Shown: one piece after another, positions 48,757-58,213 of the stretch
Numbering within the stretch: position 1 is the first letter of the stretch
Layout: the number at the start of each line of letters is the position of its first letter
Source of the DNA: Terrabacter aerolatus
Lineage (GTDB): Bacteria > Actinomycetota > Actinomycetes > Actinomycetales > Dermatophilaceae
Assembly (NCBI RefSeq): GCF_007991735.1
Contig: NZ_BJYX01000022.1
Location: forward strand, 1-63,741
Reading direction: 5' to 3'
Length of the DNA stretch: 63,741 nt
Notes under the pieces: generated by a model
What the model saw: only the letters and a program-made list of their open reading frames with translations
What the model was told of the DNA's origin: nothing
The model's database searches: none
Program-made: the position numbers and the translations under genes

Positions 48757-50172
48757 ATGGCTACGAGGACGACGACCCGACGCACGCCCGGCTTCCGCTG
48801 CGCCGAGTGCGGGTGGACCACCGCGAAGTGGGTCGGCCGCTGCGGGGAGTGCCAGGCCTGGGGCACGGTCTCCGAGACCGGCGCCCCGACGGCCGCCCGC
48901 ACGACCGCGGCCACCGCGGTCACGCCGGCGCAGCGCATCGGAGAGGTCGACCTGACCCGGGCAGCCGCCCGCCCCACCGGTGTGGCCGAGTTCGACCGGG
49001 TGCTCGGCGGTGGTCTCGTCCCCGGGGGCGTCGTGCTCGTGGCCGGCGAGCCCGGCGTCGGCAAGTCGACCCTGCTGCTCGACGTCGCCGCCCGGGCCGC
49101 GCGGTCCGGCTCCGAGGTGCTCTACATCAGCGGCGAGGAGTCGGCCGCCCAGGTGCGCACCCGCGCCGAGCGCATCTCGGCGATGGCCGACACGCTCTAC
49201 CTCGCCGCCGAGACCGACCTCGCCACCGTGCTCGGCCACGTCGAGGCCCGTTCGCCGGGGCTGCTCGTCGTCGACTCCGTGCAGACCATCGCCAGCGCCG
49301 ACGTCGAGGGGCAGGCGGGCAACGTCTCCCAGGTGCGCGAGGTGACGGGCAGCCTCATCGCCGCGGCGAAGTCGCGTGGGGTCGCGGTGCTCCTCGTCGG
49401 GCACGTCACCAAGGACGGCTCGATCGCCGGGCCGCGCCTGCTCGAGCACCTCGTCGACGTCGTCATCCAGTTCGAGGGCGACCGTCACTCCGGGCTGCGC
49501 CTCGTGCGCGCCGTGAAGAACCGCTTCGGCCCCACCGACGAGGTGGGCTGCTTCGAGCTGACCGACTCCGGCATCACCGGCCTGGCCGACCCCAGCGGGC
49601 TGTTCCTCTCGACGCGCGACCACGCGGTGCCCGGCACGTGCGTCACCGTGACCCTCGAGGGCCGGCGGCCGCTCGTCGCCGAGGTCCAGGCGCTCGTGGC
49701 GACCTCGACCCTGCCGTCGCCGCGTCGCACCTCCAGCGGGCTCGACGCCTCGCGGCTGGCGATGATCATCGCCGTCCTCGACAAGCGGGCCGGCGCGCCG
49801 GTGGCCTCCCGCGACATCTTCGCGGCCACCGTCGGCGGTGTCCGCATCACCGAGCCGGCCGCCGACCTCGCCATCGTCTGCGCCGTGGCCTCCTCCGTCG
49901 TCGACAAGCCGCTGGCTCCCGACGTCGTCGCCTTCGGTGAGGTCGGGCTCGCCGGGGAGGTGCGCCGCGTCACCGGACTCGACCGCCGGCTCGCCGAGGC
50001 GGCGCGCCTCGGCTTCCGCCATGCCCTCGTGCCCGCGGGGAGCCTCACCGGCACCGTCGTGCCCGCCGGACTGCGCGCCGTGGAGGTCGCGGACGTGCCG
50101 CGAGCCATCGAGGCCATGGGACGCCTCGCCGGTGGTCGGTCAACGAGCGCGGCTGCGGTCGGCACCGTCTAG
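48757..50172 (+). CDS. radA: DNA repair protein RadA
   Basis: RecA-like ATPase helping branch migration in recombination. The 471-aa protein begins with a zinc finger (F-R-C-A-E-C-G-W, then R-C-G-E-C-Q-A-W), then Walker A G-E-P-G-V-G-K-S-T (about 98), the RadA motif K-N-R-F-G (about 250) and a Lon-like C-terminal domain. All motifs are intact. ATG 48757; earlier in-frame codons lie over the divergent small gene and are rejected. disA follows after 53 bp, a common pairing. Confidence 0.95.
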   Translation: MATRTTTRRTPGFRCAECGWTTAKWVGRCGECQAWGTVSETGAPTAARTTAATAVTPAQRIGEVDLTRAAARPTGVAEFDRVLGGGLVPGGVVLVAGEPGVGKSTLLLDVAARAARSGSEVLYISGEESAAQVRTRAERISAMADTLYLAAETDLATVLGHVEARSPGLLVVDSVQTIASADVEGQAGNVSQVREVTGSLIAAAKSRGVAVLLVGHVTKDGSIAGPRLLEHLVDVVIQFEGDRHSGLRLVRAVKNRFGPTDEVGCFELTDSGITGLADPSGLFLSTRDHAVPGTCVTVTLEGRRPLVAEVQALVATSTLPSPRRTSSGLDASRLAMIIAVLDKRAGAPVASRDIFAATVGGVRITEPAADLAIVCAVASSVVDKPLAPDVVAFGEVGLAGEVRRVTGLDRRLAEAARLGFRHALVPAGSLTGTVVPAGLRAVEVADVPRAIEAMGRLAGGRSTSAAAVGTV

Positions 50173-50225
50173 ACTGCGAGCGACCGGGCGGGACGCTCGG
50201 CGCCCCCATTGCGAACAGGGAAGTG

Positions 50226-51302
50226 ATGGACCGGAACGACGAGCTGCTGCTCCGCGCGGCCCTCGCCGCGGTAGCCCCCGGCACGGAGCTGCGCGACAGC
50301 CTCGAACGGATCCTGCGCGGTCGCACCGGAGCGCTCATCGTGCTCGGTTTCGACCGTGTCGTGGACTCGATCTGCACGGGTGGCTTCGTGCTCGACATGG
50401 AGTTCTCGGCGACGCGCGTGCGCGAGCTGTGCAAGATGGACGGCGCGGTCGTGCTCGACCGTGAGGGCACCCGCATCCTGCGCGCCGCGACGCAGCTCGT
50501 CCCCGACTCACGCATCGAGACGACCGAGTCCGGCACGCGCCACCGCACGGCCGAGCGCGTGGCCAAGCAGACCGGCTTCCCCGTCATCTCGGTGAGCCAG
50601 TCGATGGGCGTCGTCGCGCTCTACGTCGGCGACCTCCGGCACGTCATCGAGGGCTCGCCGACGACCCTCTCGCGCGCCGACCAGGCCCTGCAGACCCTCG
50701 AGCGCTACAAGTCCCGCCTGGACGAGGTCACCGGGACCCTGTCCGCGCTCGAGATCGAGGACCTCGTCACGGTCCGCGACGTCACCGCGGTGCTCCAGCG
50801 TCTCGAGATGGTGCGCCGCATCTCCGCCGAGATCCAGGACTACGTCGTCGAGCTCGGCACCGACGGCCGCCTGCTCAGCCTCCAGCTCGAGGAGCTCGTC
50901 GGCGGGCTCGGCAACGACCGCGAGCTCGTCATCCGCGACTACCTCCCCGCGACGAAGTCCGGGCTCGACGTCGACGAGGCGCTCGACAACCTCCAGACGC
51001 TCAACGCCGTCGAGCTGCTCGACCTCGCGGCCGGCGCCCGCGCCGTCGGGTTCTCCGTCGTCGGCGACAGCCTCGACGTCCCGGTCTCGCCCCAGGGCTA
51101 CCGCCTGCTGACCAAGGTGCCGCGCCTGCCCACCGCCATCGTCGACCGCCTCGTGACGCACTTCGAGTCGCTCCAGCGCCTCCTCGCGGCCGGCATCGAG
51201 GACCTCATGCTCGTCGAGGGCGTCGGCGAGGGCCGGGCCCGAGCCGTCCGCGAGGGCCTCTCGCGCCTGGCCGAGTCGAGCATCCTCGAGCGTTACGTCT
51301 GA
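50226..51302 (+). CDS. disA: Diadenylate cyclase DisA, DNA integrity scanning protein
   Basis: Makes cyclic di-AMP and senses branched DNA; RadA is known to modulate it in other bacteria. The 358-aa protein has the DAC domain (K-M-D-G-A-V-V-L-D at about 76, and G-T-R-H-R-T-A-E-R-V-A at about 106), a long helical linker, and C-terminal helix-hairpin-helix motifs (V-E-G-V-G-E-G-R-A-R). ATG 50226 has GGGAA five bases upstream; GTG 50223 is the codon before it. Confidence 0.95.
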   Translation: MDRNDELLLRAALAAVAPGTELRDSLERILRGRTGALIVLGFDRVVDSICTGGFVLDMEFSATRVRELCKMDGAVVLDREGTRILRAATQLVPDSRIETTESGTRHRTAERVAKQTGFPVISVSQSMGVVALYVGDLRHVIEGSPTTLSRADQALQTLERYKSRLDEVTGTLSALEIEDLVTVRDVTAVLQRLEMVRRISAEIQDYVVELGTDGRLLSLQLEELVGGLGNDRELVIRDYLPATKSGLDVDEALDNLQTLNAVELLDLAAGARAVGFSVVGDSLDVPVSPQGYRLLTKVPRLPTAIVDRLVTHFESLQRLLAAGIEDLMLVEGVGEGRARAVREGLSRLAESSILERYV

Positions 51303-51328
51303 CCGGCTCCGCCGTCGTCCGCTGTCGT

Positions 51329-52222
51329 ATGCCGTCCCGTGAGGTCCCGCTGTCGCTGCTCCACGAGCGCGTCAACGGTTGGTACGCCGAGGCGGGGCGC
51401 AAGGAGCTGCCGTGGCGCGCGCCGGACGCCACGCCCTGGGGTGTCTTCCTCTCCGAGGTGATGTCGCAGCAGACGCCGCTCTCGCGCGTCGAGCCGATCT
51501 GGCGCGAGTGGATGCAGCGCTGGCCCACCCCGGCCGACCTCGCGTCCGCCGCCCCCGGTGACGCCGTCCGGGCGTGGGGGCGCCTCGGCTACCCGCGTCG
51601 TGCGCTGCGCCTCCACGAGGCGGCGCGGGCCATGGTCGAGCGACACGGGGGCGAGGTGCCGGGCCGACCCGAGGAGCTGCTGGCCCTGCCGGGGGTCGGC
51701 GCCTACACGGCGGCAGCCGTCTCGTGCTTCGCGTTCGGCATCCCCGAGGTCGTCGTCGACACGAACGTCCGGCGCGTGCTGGCCCGCACCAGGGAGGGCA
51801 AGGCCTTCCCGAATCTCACGCTGAACCGGGCCGAGGCGCAGCTCGCAGCCGACTCGATGCCGGCCGAGCGGAGCACGGCCAACACGTGGAACGTCGCGGT
51901 CATGGAGCTCGGGGCGCTCGTGTGCGTGGCGCGCGGGCCACGGTGCGACGAGTGTCCGGTCGCCGACCTGTGCGCCTGGAACGTCGCGGGCCGGCCGGCC
52001 TACGACGGACCACCGAGGCGCGGTCAGAGCTGGCACGGCACCGACCGGCAGGTTCGGGGCGAGCTGCTGCGCCGGCTCCGCGACGCCCACGCGGCACTGC
52101 CCCTTGCCCGCCTCGAGGACTCGGCCGACGACCGGACGCAGGTGATGCGCTGCCTCGACTCGCTCGTCGCCGACGGCCTCGTCGAGCCCCTCGAAGGCGA
52201 GCGCTACCGCCTCCCGGCGTGA
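51329..52222 (+). CDS. mutY: A/G-specific adenine glycosylase
   Basis: Removes adenine mispaired with 8-oxoguanine. The 297-aa protein carries E-V-M-S-Q-Q-T (catalytic Glu), the helix-hairpin-helix L-P-G-V-G-A-Y-T-A-A-A-V, catalytic Asp in V-D-T-N-V-R-R-V, and an iron-sulfur ligand set C-x6-C-x2-C-x5-C near 198-214. The C-terminus lacks a full NUDIX-like 8-oxoG domain, as in other actinobacterial short forms. The start ATG lies in a TATGCCG motif. It follows disA by 26 bp. Confidence 0.93.
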   Translation: MPSREVPLSLLHERVNGWYAEAGRKELPWRAPDATPWGVFLSEVMSQQTPLSRVEPIWREWMQRWPTPADLASAAPGDAVRAWGRLGYPRRALRLHEAARAMVERHGGEVPGRPEELLALPGVGAYTAAAVSCFAFGIPEVVVDTNVRRVLARTREGKAFPNLTLNRAEAQLAADSMPAERSTANTWNVAVMELGALVCVARGPRCDECPVADLCAWNVAGRPAYDGPPRRGQSWHGTDRQVRGELLRRLRDAHAALPLARLEDSADDRTQVMRCLDSLVADGLVEPLEGERYRLPA

Positions 52223-52232
52223 CCGGCCCGGC

Positions 52233-52622
52233 TCAGAGGTTGCCGAGCACCCGGTCGACGACGATCTCGATGACCACCCGCTGCGGGTTGGGTCGCGGCT
52301 CGCGGTAGCGGGCGGCATACCGTCGCTCGGCGTCCGACACCGAGGCGGCGTCGTCCACGACGCGGGCGTGGCCCTCCAGCGTCAGCCAGTGTCGGCCGTC
52401 GACCTGGCAGAGGGCGGCGCGGCCGCCGCGAGCCGCGTTGACCGTCTTCTGACTCGACCGGCTGGTGATGACCCGCGCCACGAGCGACTCGGTGTCCCAG
52501 GTGAACCCGACGGGGGTGACGTGCGGGCCACCGTCGCCGCGCAGCGTCGTCAGGGTCGCGAGGTGTCGCACGGACAGGAACTCGAGGGCGTCCGGGGACA
52601 GGTCGCGAGGGGAGGAGGCCAC
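52233..52622 (-). CDS. PPOX-class F420-dependent oxidoreductase
   Basis: A split-barrel flavin/F420 enzyme of 129 aa. It shows [23 protein letters not shown] and [14 protein letters not shown], typical of the F420-binding PPOX group. The substrate is unknown. It is convergent with mutY (10-bp gap). The 126 bp upstream to the ABC operon contain no gene. Confidence 0.88.
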   Translation of the reverse strand: MASSPRDLSPDALEFLSVRHLATLTTLRGDGGPHVTPVGFTWDTESLVARVITSRSSQKTVNAARGGRAALCQVDGRHWLTLEGHARVVDDAASVSDAERRYAARYREPRPNPQRVVIEIVVDRVLGNL

Positions 52623-52748
52623 GGGCCCACGGTAGATGACGAGGGGCAGATCGGCCGCCCGGGGTTGCCGGAGGACCCGCCGACTTGTAGCGTCGCCCCT
52701 CGTGCCATCTGCCGGGCGCGTGGGTCGAGGGGGAGGTGTCGAGGCGTC

Positions 52749-53543
52749 GTGAGGACCTTCTGGCTACTCGTCCGGGCGGGCTTCCGCCGCCACTCGACCT
52801 ACCGTCTGGCACTGCTCGCGGGGGTCACGACCAACTCGGTCTTCGGCTTCATCCGGGCCTCGGTGCTGCTGGCCGCCCTGGCGTCGGCCGGCTCGGCCAT
52901 CGGCGGCTACGACGCGCCCACGGCGCTCGCCTTCGTCTGGTGGGGGCAGGCGCTGCTCGGGACCGTCAACCTGTGGGGCTTCGCCGAGGTCAAGGACCGG
53001 GTGCGCACGGGCGACATCGCCGTGGACTTCCTGAGACCGGTCGACCCCCAGATGGCTTACCTCGCAGGCGATCTCGGCCGCGCCGGGATCAACCTCGTCG
53101 GTCGCGGCGTCCCGGCGATCCTGCTCGGTGGGCTCCTCTTCGACCTGGCGTGGCCGCCCTCTGCGCTCAGCTGGGTGGCGGGGGCCGTCTCCGTGGTGCT
53201 CGCGGTCGTCGTCGCCTTCGCCGGCAACTTCGTCATCAACCTGCTCGCGTTCTGGCTCGTCGAGATCCGTGGCATCACGCTGCTGTGGATGATCACCGGT
53301 GGTCTGCTCTGCGGGCTCTACCTGCCCGTGCCGTGGTTCCCGACCTGGCTGCGGACCATCGCCAACTGGTCGCCCTTCCCGTCGATGCTGCAGAACCCCA
53401 TCGACATCCTCGCCGGTCGCGTCGTCGGGACCGACATCGCCTCCGCGGTCGCGGTCCAGGTCTTCTGGGCCGTGGCGCTGCTCGGGCTGGGGCAGCTCGT
53501 GCTGCGGGCCGGTCGCCGTCGCCTGGAGGTGCAGGGTGGCTGA
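52749..53543 (+). CDS. ABC-2 family exporter permease (DUF990 type), first subunit
   Basis: A 264-aa membrane protein with six hydrophobic segments. The start [19 protein letters not shown] and [13 protein letters not shown] at about 90 are typical of the ABC2_membrane_6 (DUF990) family. GTG 52749 is chosen because the upstream open frame is antisense to the PPOX gene. The next permease overlaps by 8 nt. Confidence 0.86.
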   Translation: MRTFWLLVRAGFRRHSTYRLALLAGVTTNSVFGFIRASVLLAALASAGSAIGGYDAPTALAFVWWGQALLGTVNLWGFAEVKDRVRTGDIAVDFLRPVDPQMAYLAGDLGRAGINLVGRGVPAILLGGLLFDLAWPPSALSWVAGAVSVVLAVVVAFAGNFVINLLAFWLVEIRGITLLWMITGGLLCGLYLPVPWFPTWLRTIANWSPFPSMLQNPIDILAGRVVGTDIASAVAVQVFWAVALLGLGQLVLRAGRRRLEVQGG

Positions 53544-54354
53544 CGAGAGCCTGTCCGAGCGGCTGCGGCCCTACCGGGTGCTGCTCGCCTCGCGTGCCCG
53601 CGCGCAGATGCAGTACCGCGCGTCGTTCGTCACCGACATCCTCGGCACCGTGGGCGTGGGGCTCGCGGAGTTCGCCGAGGTCTGGGTCATCTTCCACAAC
53701 GTCGACGTGCTCGGCGGCCTCGACTTCACGGCCGCCCTGCTCGTCTTCGCCCTGTCCAACCTCGCCTTCTCGCTCGCGGACATGTTCGTCGGCCACCTCG
53801 ACCAGCTGCCGCGCTTCATCCGGGCCGGCCAGGTCGACGCGTTCTACGTGCGCCCACTGCCGCTGCTCGCCCAGCTCATGACGAGCGACCTCTCGCTGCG
53901 GAGGGTCGGCCGTCTCGCGGTCGCGCTAGTGGCGCTCACGGTGGCCCTCGTGACGGCCCCGATCGCCTGGTCGGCGGCCACCGTCGCACTCATCGTCCTC
54001 ACGGTCGTGAGCGGTACCGCGATCTTCTCGGCCCTCTTCACGGCAGCGGGTGGCCTGCAGTTCTTCCTCGTCGACGGCTCCGAGTTCACCAACGCCTTCA
54101 CCTACGGCGGGTCGTATGCCGCCCAGCAGAGCCAGCAGGTCTTCCCCGGTCCGCTGCGCATCTTCTGGACGTTCGTCGCGCCGACCGCCTTCGTCGCCTA
54201 CATCCCGGCCGTGGCCGTCCTCGGCCTTCCGGGCGACCGCCTCGCGCCGCACTGGCTCGCCTGGTGCACGCCCCTCGCGGCGCTGCTCGCCTGGGCCATT
54301 GCCGGTCTCTGCTGGAGGCTCGGGACCCGTCACTACCAAGGAGCAGGTGGATGA
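53536..54354 (+). CDS. ABC-2 family exporter permease, second subunit
   Basis: A 272-aa permease with six membrane segments. It has L-L-A-S-R-A-R-A-Q-M-Q-Y-R-A-S-F near the start and G-Q-V-D-A-F-Y-V-R-P-L-P at about 95, mirroring the first subunit; the two probably form a heterodimer. GTG start overlaps the first permease by 8 nt, and the stop overlaps the ATPase (ATGA). Confidence 0.87.
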   Translation: MADESLSERLRPYRVLLASRARAQMQYRASFVTDILGTVGVGLAEFAEVWVIFHNVDVLGGLDFTAALLVFALSNLAFSLADMFVGHLDQLPRFIRAGQVDAFYVRPLPLLAQLMTSDLSLRRVGRLAVALVALTVALVTAPIAWSAATVALIVLTVVSGTAIFSALFTAAGGLQFFLVDGSEFTNAFTYGGSYAAQQSQQVFPGPLRIFWTFVAPTAFVAYIPAVAVLGLPGDRLAPHWLAWCTPLAALLAWAIAGLCWRLGTRHYQGAGG

Positions 54355-55292
54355 GCGCCGACAGCATCATCGAGACGCGCGAGCTGGTGCGCGACTTCAG
54401 GAAGACCCGAGCGGTCGACCGGATGACCTTCTCCGTCGAGCCCGGCGAGGCGGTCGGCTACATCGGGGCCAACGGCGCCGGCAAGTCGACGACGATCAAG
54501 ATGCTCACCGGCATCCTCAAGCCGACCTCGGGTCACGTGCGCACGTGCGGGCTCGACCCGATGCGCCGGCGCGTGGAGGTGGCGCGTCGGCTCGGAGTCG
54601 TCTTCGGCCAGCGCTCGCAGCTCTGGTGGGACCTGCCGCTGCGTGACTCGTTCACCATCCTCGGCGCGATCCACCGGATGGACGACGGCTCGACCCGCGC
54701 CCGCACCGACCTGCTCGTGGAGCAGCTCGAGATGGGTCCCCAGCTGGGCACGCCGGTGCGCTCGCTGTCCCTCGGACAGCGGATGCGCGCCGAGATCGCC
54801 GCGGCCCTGCTGCACTCTCCCGAGCTGCTCATCCTCGACGAGCCGACCATCGGGCTCGACGTGCTCTCCAAGCAGCGGTTGCGCGAGTTCCTCGTCGCCG
54901 AGCGGCACGAGCAGGGCACGACCTTGCTGCTCACGACGCACGACATGGGCGACATCGAGCGGCTCTGCGACCGGGTCCTCGTCGTCGACCACGGGCGGCT
55001 CGCCTTCGACGGCACGCTCACGGGGCTCGCCGGAACGGTGGGTGCCCAGCGGATCCTCGTCCTCGACCTGGCCGGGCCGACCCCCGACCTGTGCGACGTG
55101 CCGGGGGCGACGCTCGTGCAGAGCGAGTCCGACGGGCTGCGTCAGCGGTTGTCGTTCGACAGTGCGGCGACGACCGTCGCGGCCGTCCTGGCCCACGTCT
55201 CGTCCCGGCACGAGGTGCGTGACCTGACCATCGAGGAGCCGGACATCGAGGACGTCGTCCGGCGCATCTACGCCGCCTCCGGCCGCGACTGA
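54351..55292 (+). CDS. ABC transporter ATP-binding protein of the two-permease exporter
   Basis: A 313-aa ATPase. Walker A G-A-N-G-A-G-K-S-T (about 40), an F-G-Q-R-S-Q-L-W-W-D-L Q-loop form typical of this exporter group, signature L-S-L-G-Q-R (about 140), Walker B L-L-I-L-D-E-P-T and T-T-H-D are all intact. The C-terminal 70 residues form an accessory domain. AAGGAG lies before the ATG. The three genes overlap end to end as one operon; the cargo is unknown. Confidence 0.9.
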   Translation: MSADSIIETRELVRDFRKTRAVDRMTFSVEPGEAVGYIGANGAGKSTTIKMLTGILKPTSGHVRTCGLDPMRRRVEVARRLGVVFGQRSQLWWDLPLRDSFTILGAIHRMDDGSTRARTDLLVEQLEMGPQLGTPVRSLSLGQRMRAEIAAALLHSPELLILDEPTIGLDVLSKQRLREFLVAERHEQGTTLLLTTHDMGDIERLCDRVLVVDHGRLAFDGTLTGLAGTVGAQRILVLDLAGPTPDLCDVPGATLVQSESDGLRQRLSFDSAATTVAAVLAHVSSRHEVRDLTIEEPDIEDVVRRIYAASGRD

Positions 55293-55300
55293 CGTTCCCC

Positions 55301-55383
55301 CGTCGGGAGGCCACGTCTGGCGCCTCGCTCACCGTCGAGAGGCCACGTCTGGCCCTCTGTCACCGTCGAGAGGCCACGAGTGG
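55301..55383. repeat. Array of three CGTCGAGAGGCCAC repeats
   Basis: Three 20-bp copies at 55301, 55333 and 55364, of the form CGTCG(A/G)GAGGCCACG(T/A)(C/G)TGG, are spaced 31-32 bp apart. They follow the ABC operon stop and precede the convergent MFS gene. The core is shared with 8583-8640 and 30043-30105. No gene is visible in the whole gap to 55461. Confidence 0.85.
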
Positions 55384-55461
55384 CTCCCGGTCGTGGTCGA
55401 GTGGGGGCCGCCTGGCCGGCTCGTCTGGTGTGAGGAGCGGCGTCCCTCGAGCCAGGGCCGC

Positions 55462-56709
55462 TCAGGAGTGGGACGACGGGGTCGAGTGGGCGAGCAGCCT
55501 CGTCGTCGAGACGAGCACGGCGACGAGCACGACCGCCGCGAACACCACGAGCACGGCCGACGCGGGGAAGAACGTCACCGCGACACCGGCTGCCACGACG
55601 GGGACCGTGATCCCGACGTAGGCGGCGAGGAACATCCCGGCCAGGGTGCCGCCTCGGTGCTCGGGCGAGGAGACCGTGGCGGCCGTCGTGATCGCGACGT
55701 TGAAGACGAGCCCGACGCCGGCCCCCGCCAGGACGCCGGCGACGACGAAGACGGGTAGTGACGTGGTCCAGGCGCCGACCGCGACGAGGACGAGCCCGAC
55801 CGACATGGCGGCCATGCCGGCCCGCAGGCGGTCGGGGACGTCGCGTGCGCCGAGGACGACCTGCGACACCGTGGAGGCGCCGATGACCCCGAAGACGATG
55901 GCGCCGGTGAGCAGCCTCGAGTGCAGGCCGAGCGTGCCCCCGACGAAGCTGGCCGTGAGCGAGGTGAACACCCCGAGCACCGAGAACGAAGCGGCCGCAG
56001 CCACGGCGGCGGCCGAGAAGTGCGGTCGTGCCTTCGGCTCGACGCTGACACGCTGGGGCCGGTAGGCCGGTCGCCCGGCCGGGCGGTCGACGGTCTCGGG
56101 TGCGAACAGCAGGGCCACGAAGGCCAGGACGAGCAGGACGACCCACACGGCATACGGCACGGTGAGCGGGTGGGGGAGGAACTGGGTGAGCAGCCCGGCG
56201 ACGAGCGGGCCGAGGGCGAGGCCGCCGGTGTTGACGGCTCCGGCGACCACCGAGGCGAAGCGGCTGTCGGCGCCGGGCCGTCCGACGGCGTGGAGCTCGG
56301 CGAGGTGGGCGGTCGCGGTCGCTGTGACGGCCCCGATGCCGAGGCCGCAGAGGAACCGCGCCACGAGCAGGCTGCCGGTGTCGTGGAGGAGGGCGAACAT
56401 CACCGCGCTGACGATCTCGACCGTCGTGGCCGCGAGGAGCACCCGTCGCCGGCCGAGGTAGTCGCTGACGTGGCCGGCGAGGTAGAGACCGCCCATGACG
56501 CCCACGCCGTAGGCCGCGAAGATCAGCGTGATGACGAAGGTGGGGAAGCCGTCGAGCTGCTGGTAGAGCGGGTAGAGCGGGGTGGGCAGCGTCGTGAAGG
56601 CCATGAGGACCGTGAAGGCCCCGACGACGACCCAGAAGCCGCGGCGGTGCCGGGCGCGGGAGGCGTCGTCGTGGTCGGCGCGGGTGCTGCGCGGGGTGGT
56701 CGTCGTCAT
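55462..56709 (-). CDS. MFS transporter divergent from a LysR regulator, 415 aa
   Basis: A drug-efflux-like MFS protein of about 12 segments. G-A-F-T-V-L-M-A-F-T-T-L-P-T-P-L-Y-P-L-Y is the first helix, and G-H-V-S-D-Y-L-G-R-R-R the loop motif. ATG 56709 (M-T-T-T-T-P) has GGGAG directly upstream; the longer frame to 56769 would run into the regulator-binding region. The substrate is unknown. The divergent LysR gene starts 86 bp away and probably regulates it. Confidence 0.86.
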   Translation of the reverse strand: MTTTTPRSTRADHDDASRARHRRGFWVVVGAFTVLMAFTTLPTPLYPLYQQLDGFPTFVITLIFAAYGVGVMGGLYLAGHVSDYLGRRRVLLAATTVEIVSAVMFALLHDTGSLLVARFLCGLGIGAVTATATAHLAELHAVGRPGADSRFASVVAGAVNTGGLALGPLVAGLLTQFLPHPLTVPYAVWVVLLVLAFVALLFAPETVDRPAGRPAYRPQRVSVEPKARPHFSAAAVAAAASFSVLGVFTSLTASFVGGTLGLHSRLLTGAIVFGVIGASTVSQVVLGARDVPDRLRAGMAAMSVGLVLVAVGAWTTSLPVFVVAGVLAGAGVGLVFNVAITTAATVSSPEHRGGTLAGMFLAAYVGITVPVVAAGVAVTFFPASAVLVVFAAVVLVAVLVSTTRLLAHSTPSSHS

Positions 56710-56762
56710 GCTCCCAGCGTGCGCCCCCGGCATTGATCGTGTCCAACGAGCACTGTCAGTCA

Positions 56763-56780
56763 CATTCATCGATGTGAATG
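56763..56780. promoter_or_regulatory. LysR-type binding palindrome
   Basis: CATTCA-tcgatg-TGAATG with an embedded CATCGATG palindrome lies between the divergent MFS and LysR genes. Dyad symmetry and location fit a LysR regulator site. An ATG at 56778 would fall inside it, which favours the GTG at 56796 as the lysR start. Confidence 0.6.
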
Positions 56781-56795
56781 GTGAATGATGGACCG

Positions 56796-57689
56796 GTGGA
56801 CACGAGGCATCTCGAGTACTTCGTCGCCGTCGCAGAGGAGCTCAGCTTCACCCGTGCGGCGGAGCGGCTCCAGGCGGTCCAGTCGACCGTCTCGTCGGGG
56901 GTCGCCGTGCTCGAGCGGGAGGTCGGGACGGCGCTGTTCATCCGCTCCACCCGCCACGTGGCGCTGACGAGGGCCGGCAGCGACCTGCTGCCGCGGGCGC
57001 GCACGGCCCTCGACGCCGTCTCGCAGATGCGCAGCGTCGGCGCCCGGGTCCGGGGAGCGGTCACGGGCTCGCTCCGCGTCGGGATGCTCACCAACCTCGA
57101 GTCCCTGCGCCTGCCCGAGATCTTCGGCGCCTTCCACCGCGCGCACCCGGGGGTCGAGCTGTCGATGCGCACGTCACCGCGCGGCTCCACGGGGCTCGTC
57201 CACGACGTGCGCCGCTCGCGCCTCGACGTCGCCTTCTGCGGCTTGGCGCTCGCCGACCTCACGGGCGTCCACGCTCAGGTGTTGCGGCGGCAGCCGTTCG
57301 TCGCGCTGCTGCCGTCCGGGCATCCTTACGCCACCGCACGCTCGGTCGCGATCGAGGACCTCCTCGCCGACGACTTCGTCGAGATGCCAGTGGGATTCGG
57401 CAACCGCAGGGTGGTGGACGACTGGCTCGTGACGGCCGGCCTGCGCCGCCGAGTCACCCTCGAGGTGCCGGACCTGTCGACGGTGCCCGCCTACGTGGCG
57501 GCTGGGCTCGGCGTGGCGGTCGTGCCCGAGCAGACGGCCGTGGACGCGCCCGAGCTGACCGGGGTCGTGGCCGTGCCGCTCGAAGAGCACCTCGTCTGGG
57601 AGCTGTCGGTCATCGCCCGGGCGGAGGGGCGCTCGCCCGCGGTCGACGCGCTGCTGGCCCACCTCGCACGACACCTTCCGTCGGCCTGA
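56796..57689 (+). CDS. LysR-family transcriptional regulator
   Basis: A 297-aa regulator. The winged helix-turn-helix is at 1-60 (M-D-T-R-H-L-E-Y-F-V-A-V-A-E-E-L-S-F-T-R-A-A-E-R-L, then Q-S-T-V-S-S-G-V-A-V-L-E-R). The effector domain spans about 90-290 with G-S-L-R-V-G-M. GTG 56796 gives the classic N-terminus; an ATG at 56778 would add six residues. It probably controls the divergent MFS gene. Confidence 0.88.
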   Translation: MDTRHLEYFVAVAEELSFTRAAERLQAVQSTVSSGVAVLEREVGTALFIRSTRHVALTRAGSDLLPRARTALDAVSQMRSVGARVRGAVTGSLRVGMLTNLESLRLPEIFGAFHRAHPGVELSMRTSPRGSTGLVHDVRRSRLDVAFCGLALADLTGVHAQVLRRQPFVALLPSGHPYATARSVAIEDLLADDFVEMPVGFGNRRVVDDWLVTAGLRRRVTLEVPDLSTVPAYVAAGLGVAVVPEQTAVDAPELTGVVAVPLEEHLVWELSVIARAEGRSPAVDALLAHLARHLPSA

Positions 57690-57706
57690 ACCGCGGGAAG
57701 GCCGGC

Positions 57707-58213
57707 TCAGAGGGTGCGGAGCATCCGGGTGTTGCCGAGGGTGTTGGGCTTGACCCGCTCGAGGTCGAGGAACTCGGCGACGCCCTCGTCGTAGGACCGC
57801 AGCAGCTCGGCGTAGACGTCCATCGGGACGGCCTGGCCCTCGATCACCTCGAACCCGTGCCGCACGAAGAAGTCCGTCTCGAAGGTCAGGCAGAAGAGCC
57901 GCTCGACCCCGATCTCGCGCGCGTCCTCGACGAGCGTCTCGAGCAGCCGCCCACCCAGCCCCGTCCCGATCTGGTCGGGGGCCACAGCGAGGGTGCGGAT
58001 CTCGGCGAGGTCCTCCCACATGACGTGCAGGGCTCCGCAGCCGACGACCCGCCCGTCGAGCTCGGCGATCCGGAACTCCTGGAGGCTCTCGAAGTACGTG
58101 ACCGCCTCCTTGCTCACGAGGACCCGGCGCTCGGCGAGCGGCGCCACGAGGGCCCGGATGGCCCGGACGTCGGACGTGCGGGCACGCCGGATGACCGGCC
58201 GGCCCCCGGTCAC
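57707..58213 (-). CDS. Amino-acid N-acetyltransferase, single-domain GNAT
   Basis: A GNAT acetyltransferase of 168 aa. I-R-R-A-R-T-S-D-V-R-A-I opens the fold, and the acetyl-CoA loop is A-P-D-Q-I-G-T-G-L-G-G-R-L-L. The match to R-V-L-V-S-K-E-A-V-T-Y and C-L-T-F-E-T-D-F-F-V-R-H-G-F fits the short ArgA-like N-acetylglutamate synthases of actinobacteria. The role in arginine synthesis is likely but not certain. GTG overlaps the LCP gene stop by 4 nt, so the two are co-translated. Confidence 0.85.
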   Translation of the reverse strand: MTGGRPVIRRARTSDVRAIRALVAPLAERRVLVSKEAVTYFESLQEFRIAELDGRVVGCGALHVMWEDLAEIRTLAVAPDQIGTGLGGRLLETLVEDAREIGVERLFCLTFETDFFVRHGFEVIEGQAVPMDVYAELLRSYDEGVAEFLDLERVKPNTLGNTRMLRTL

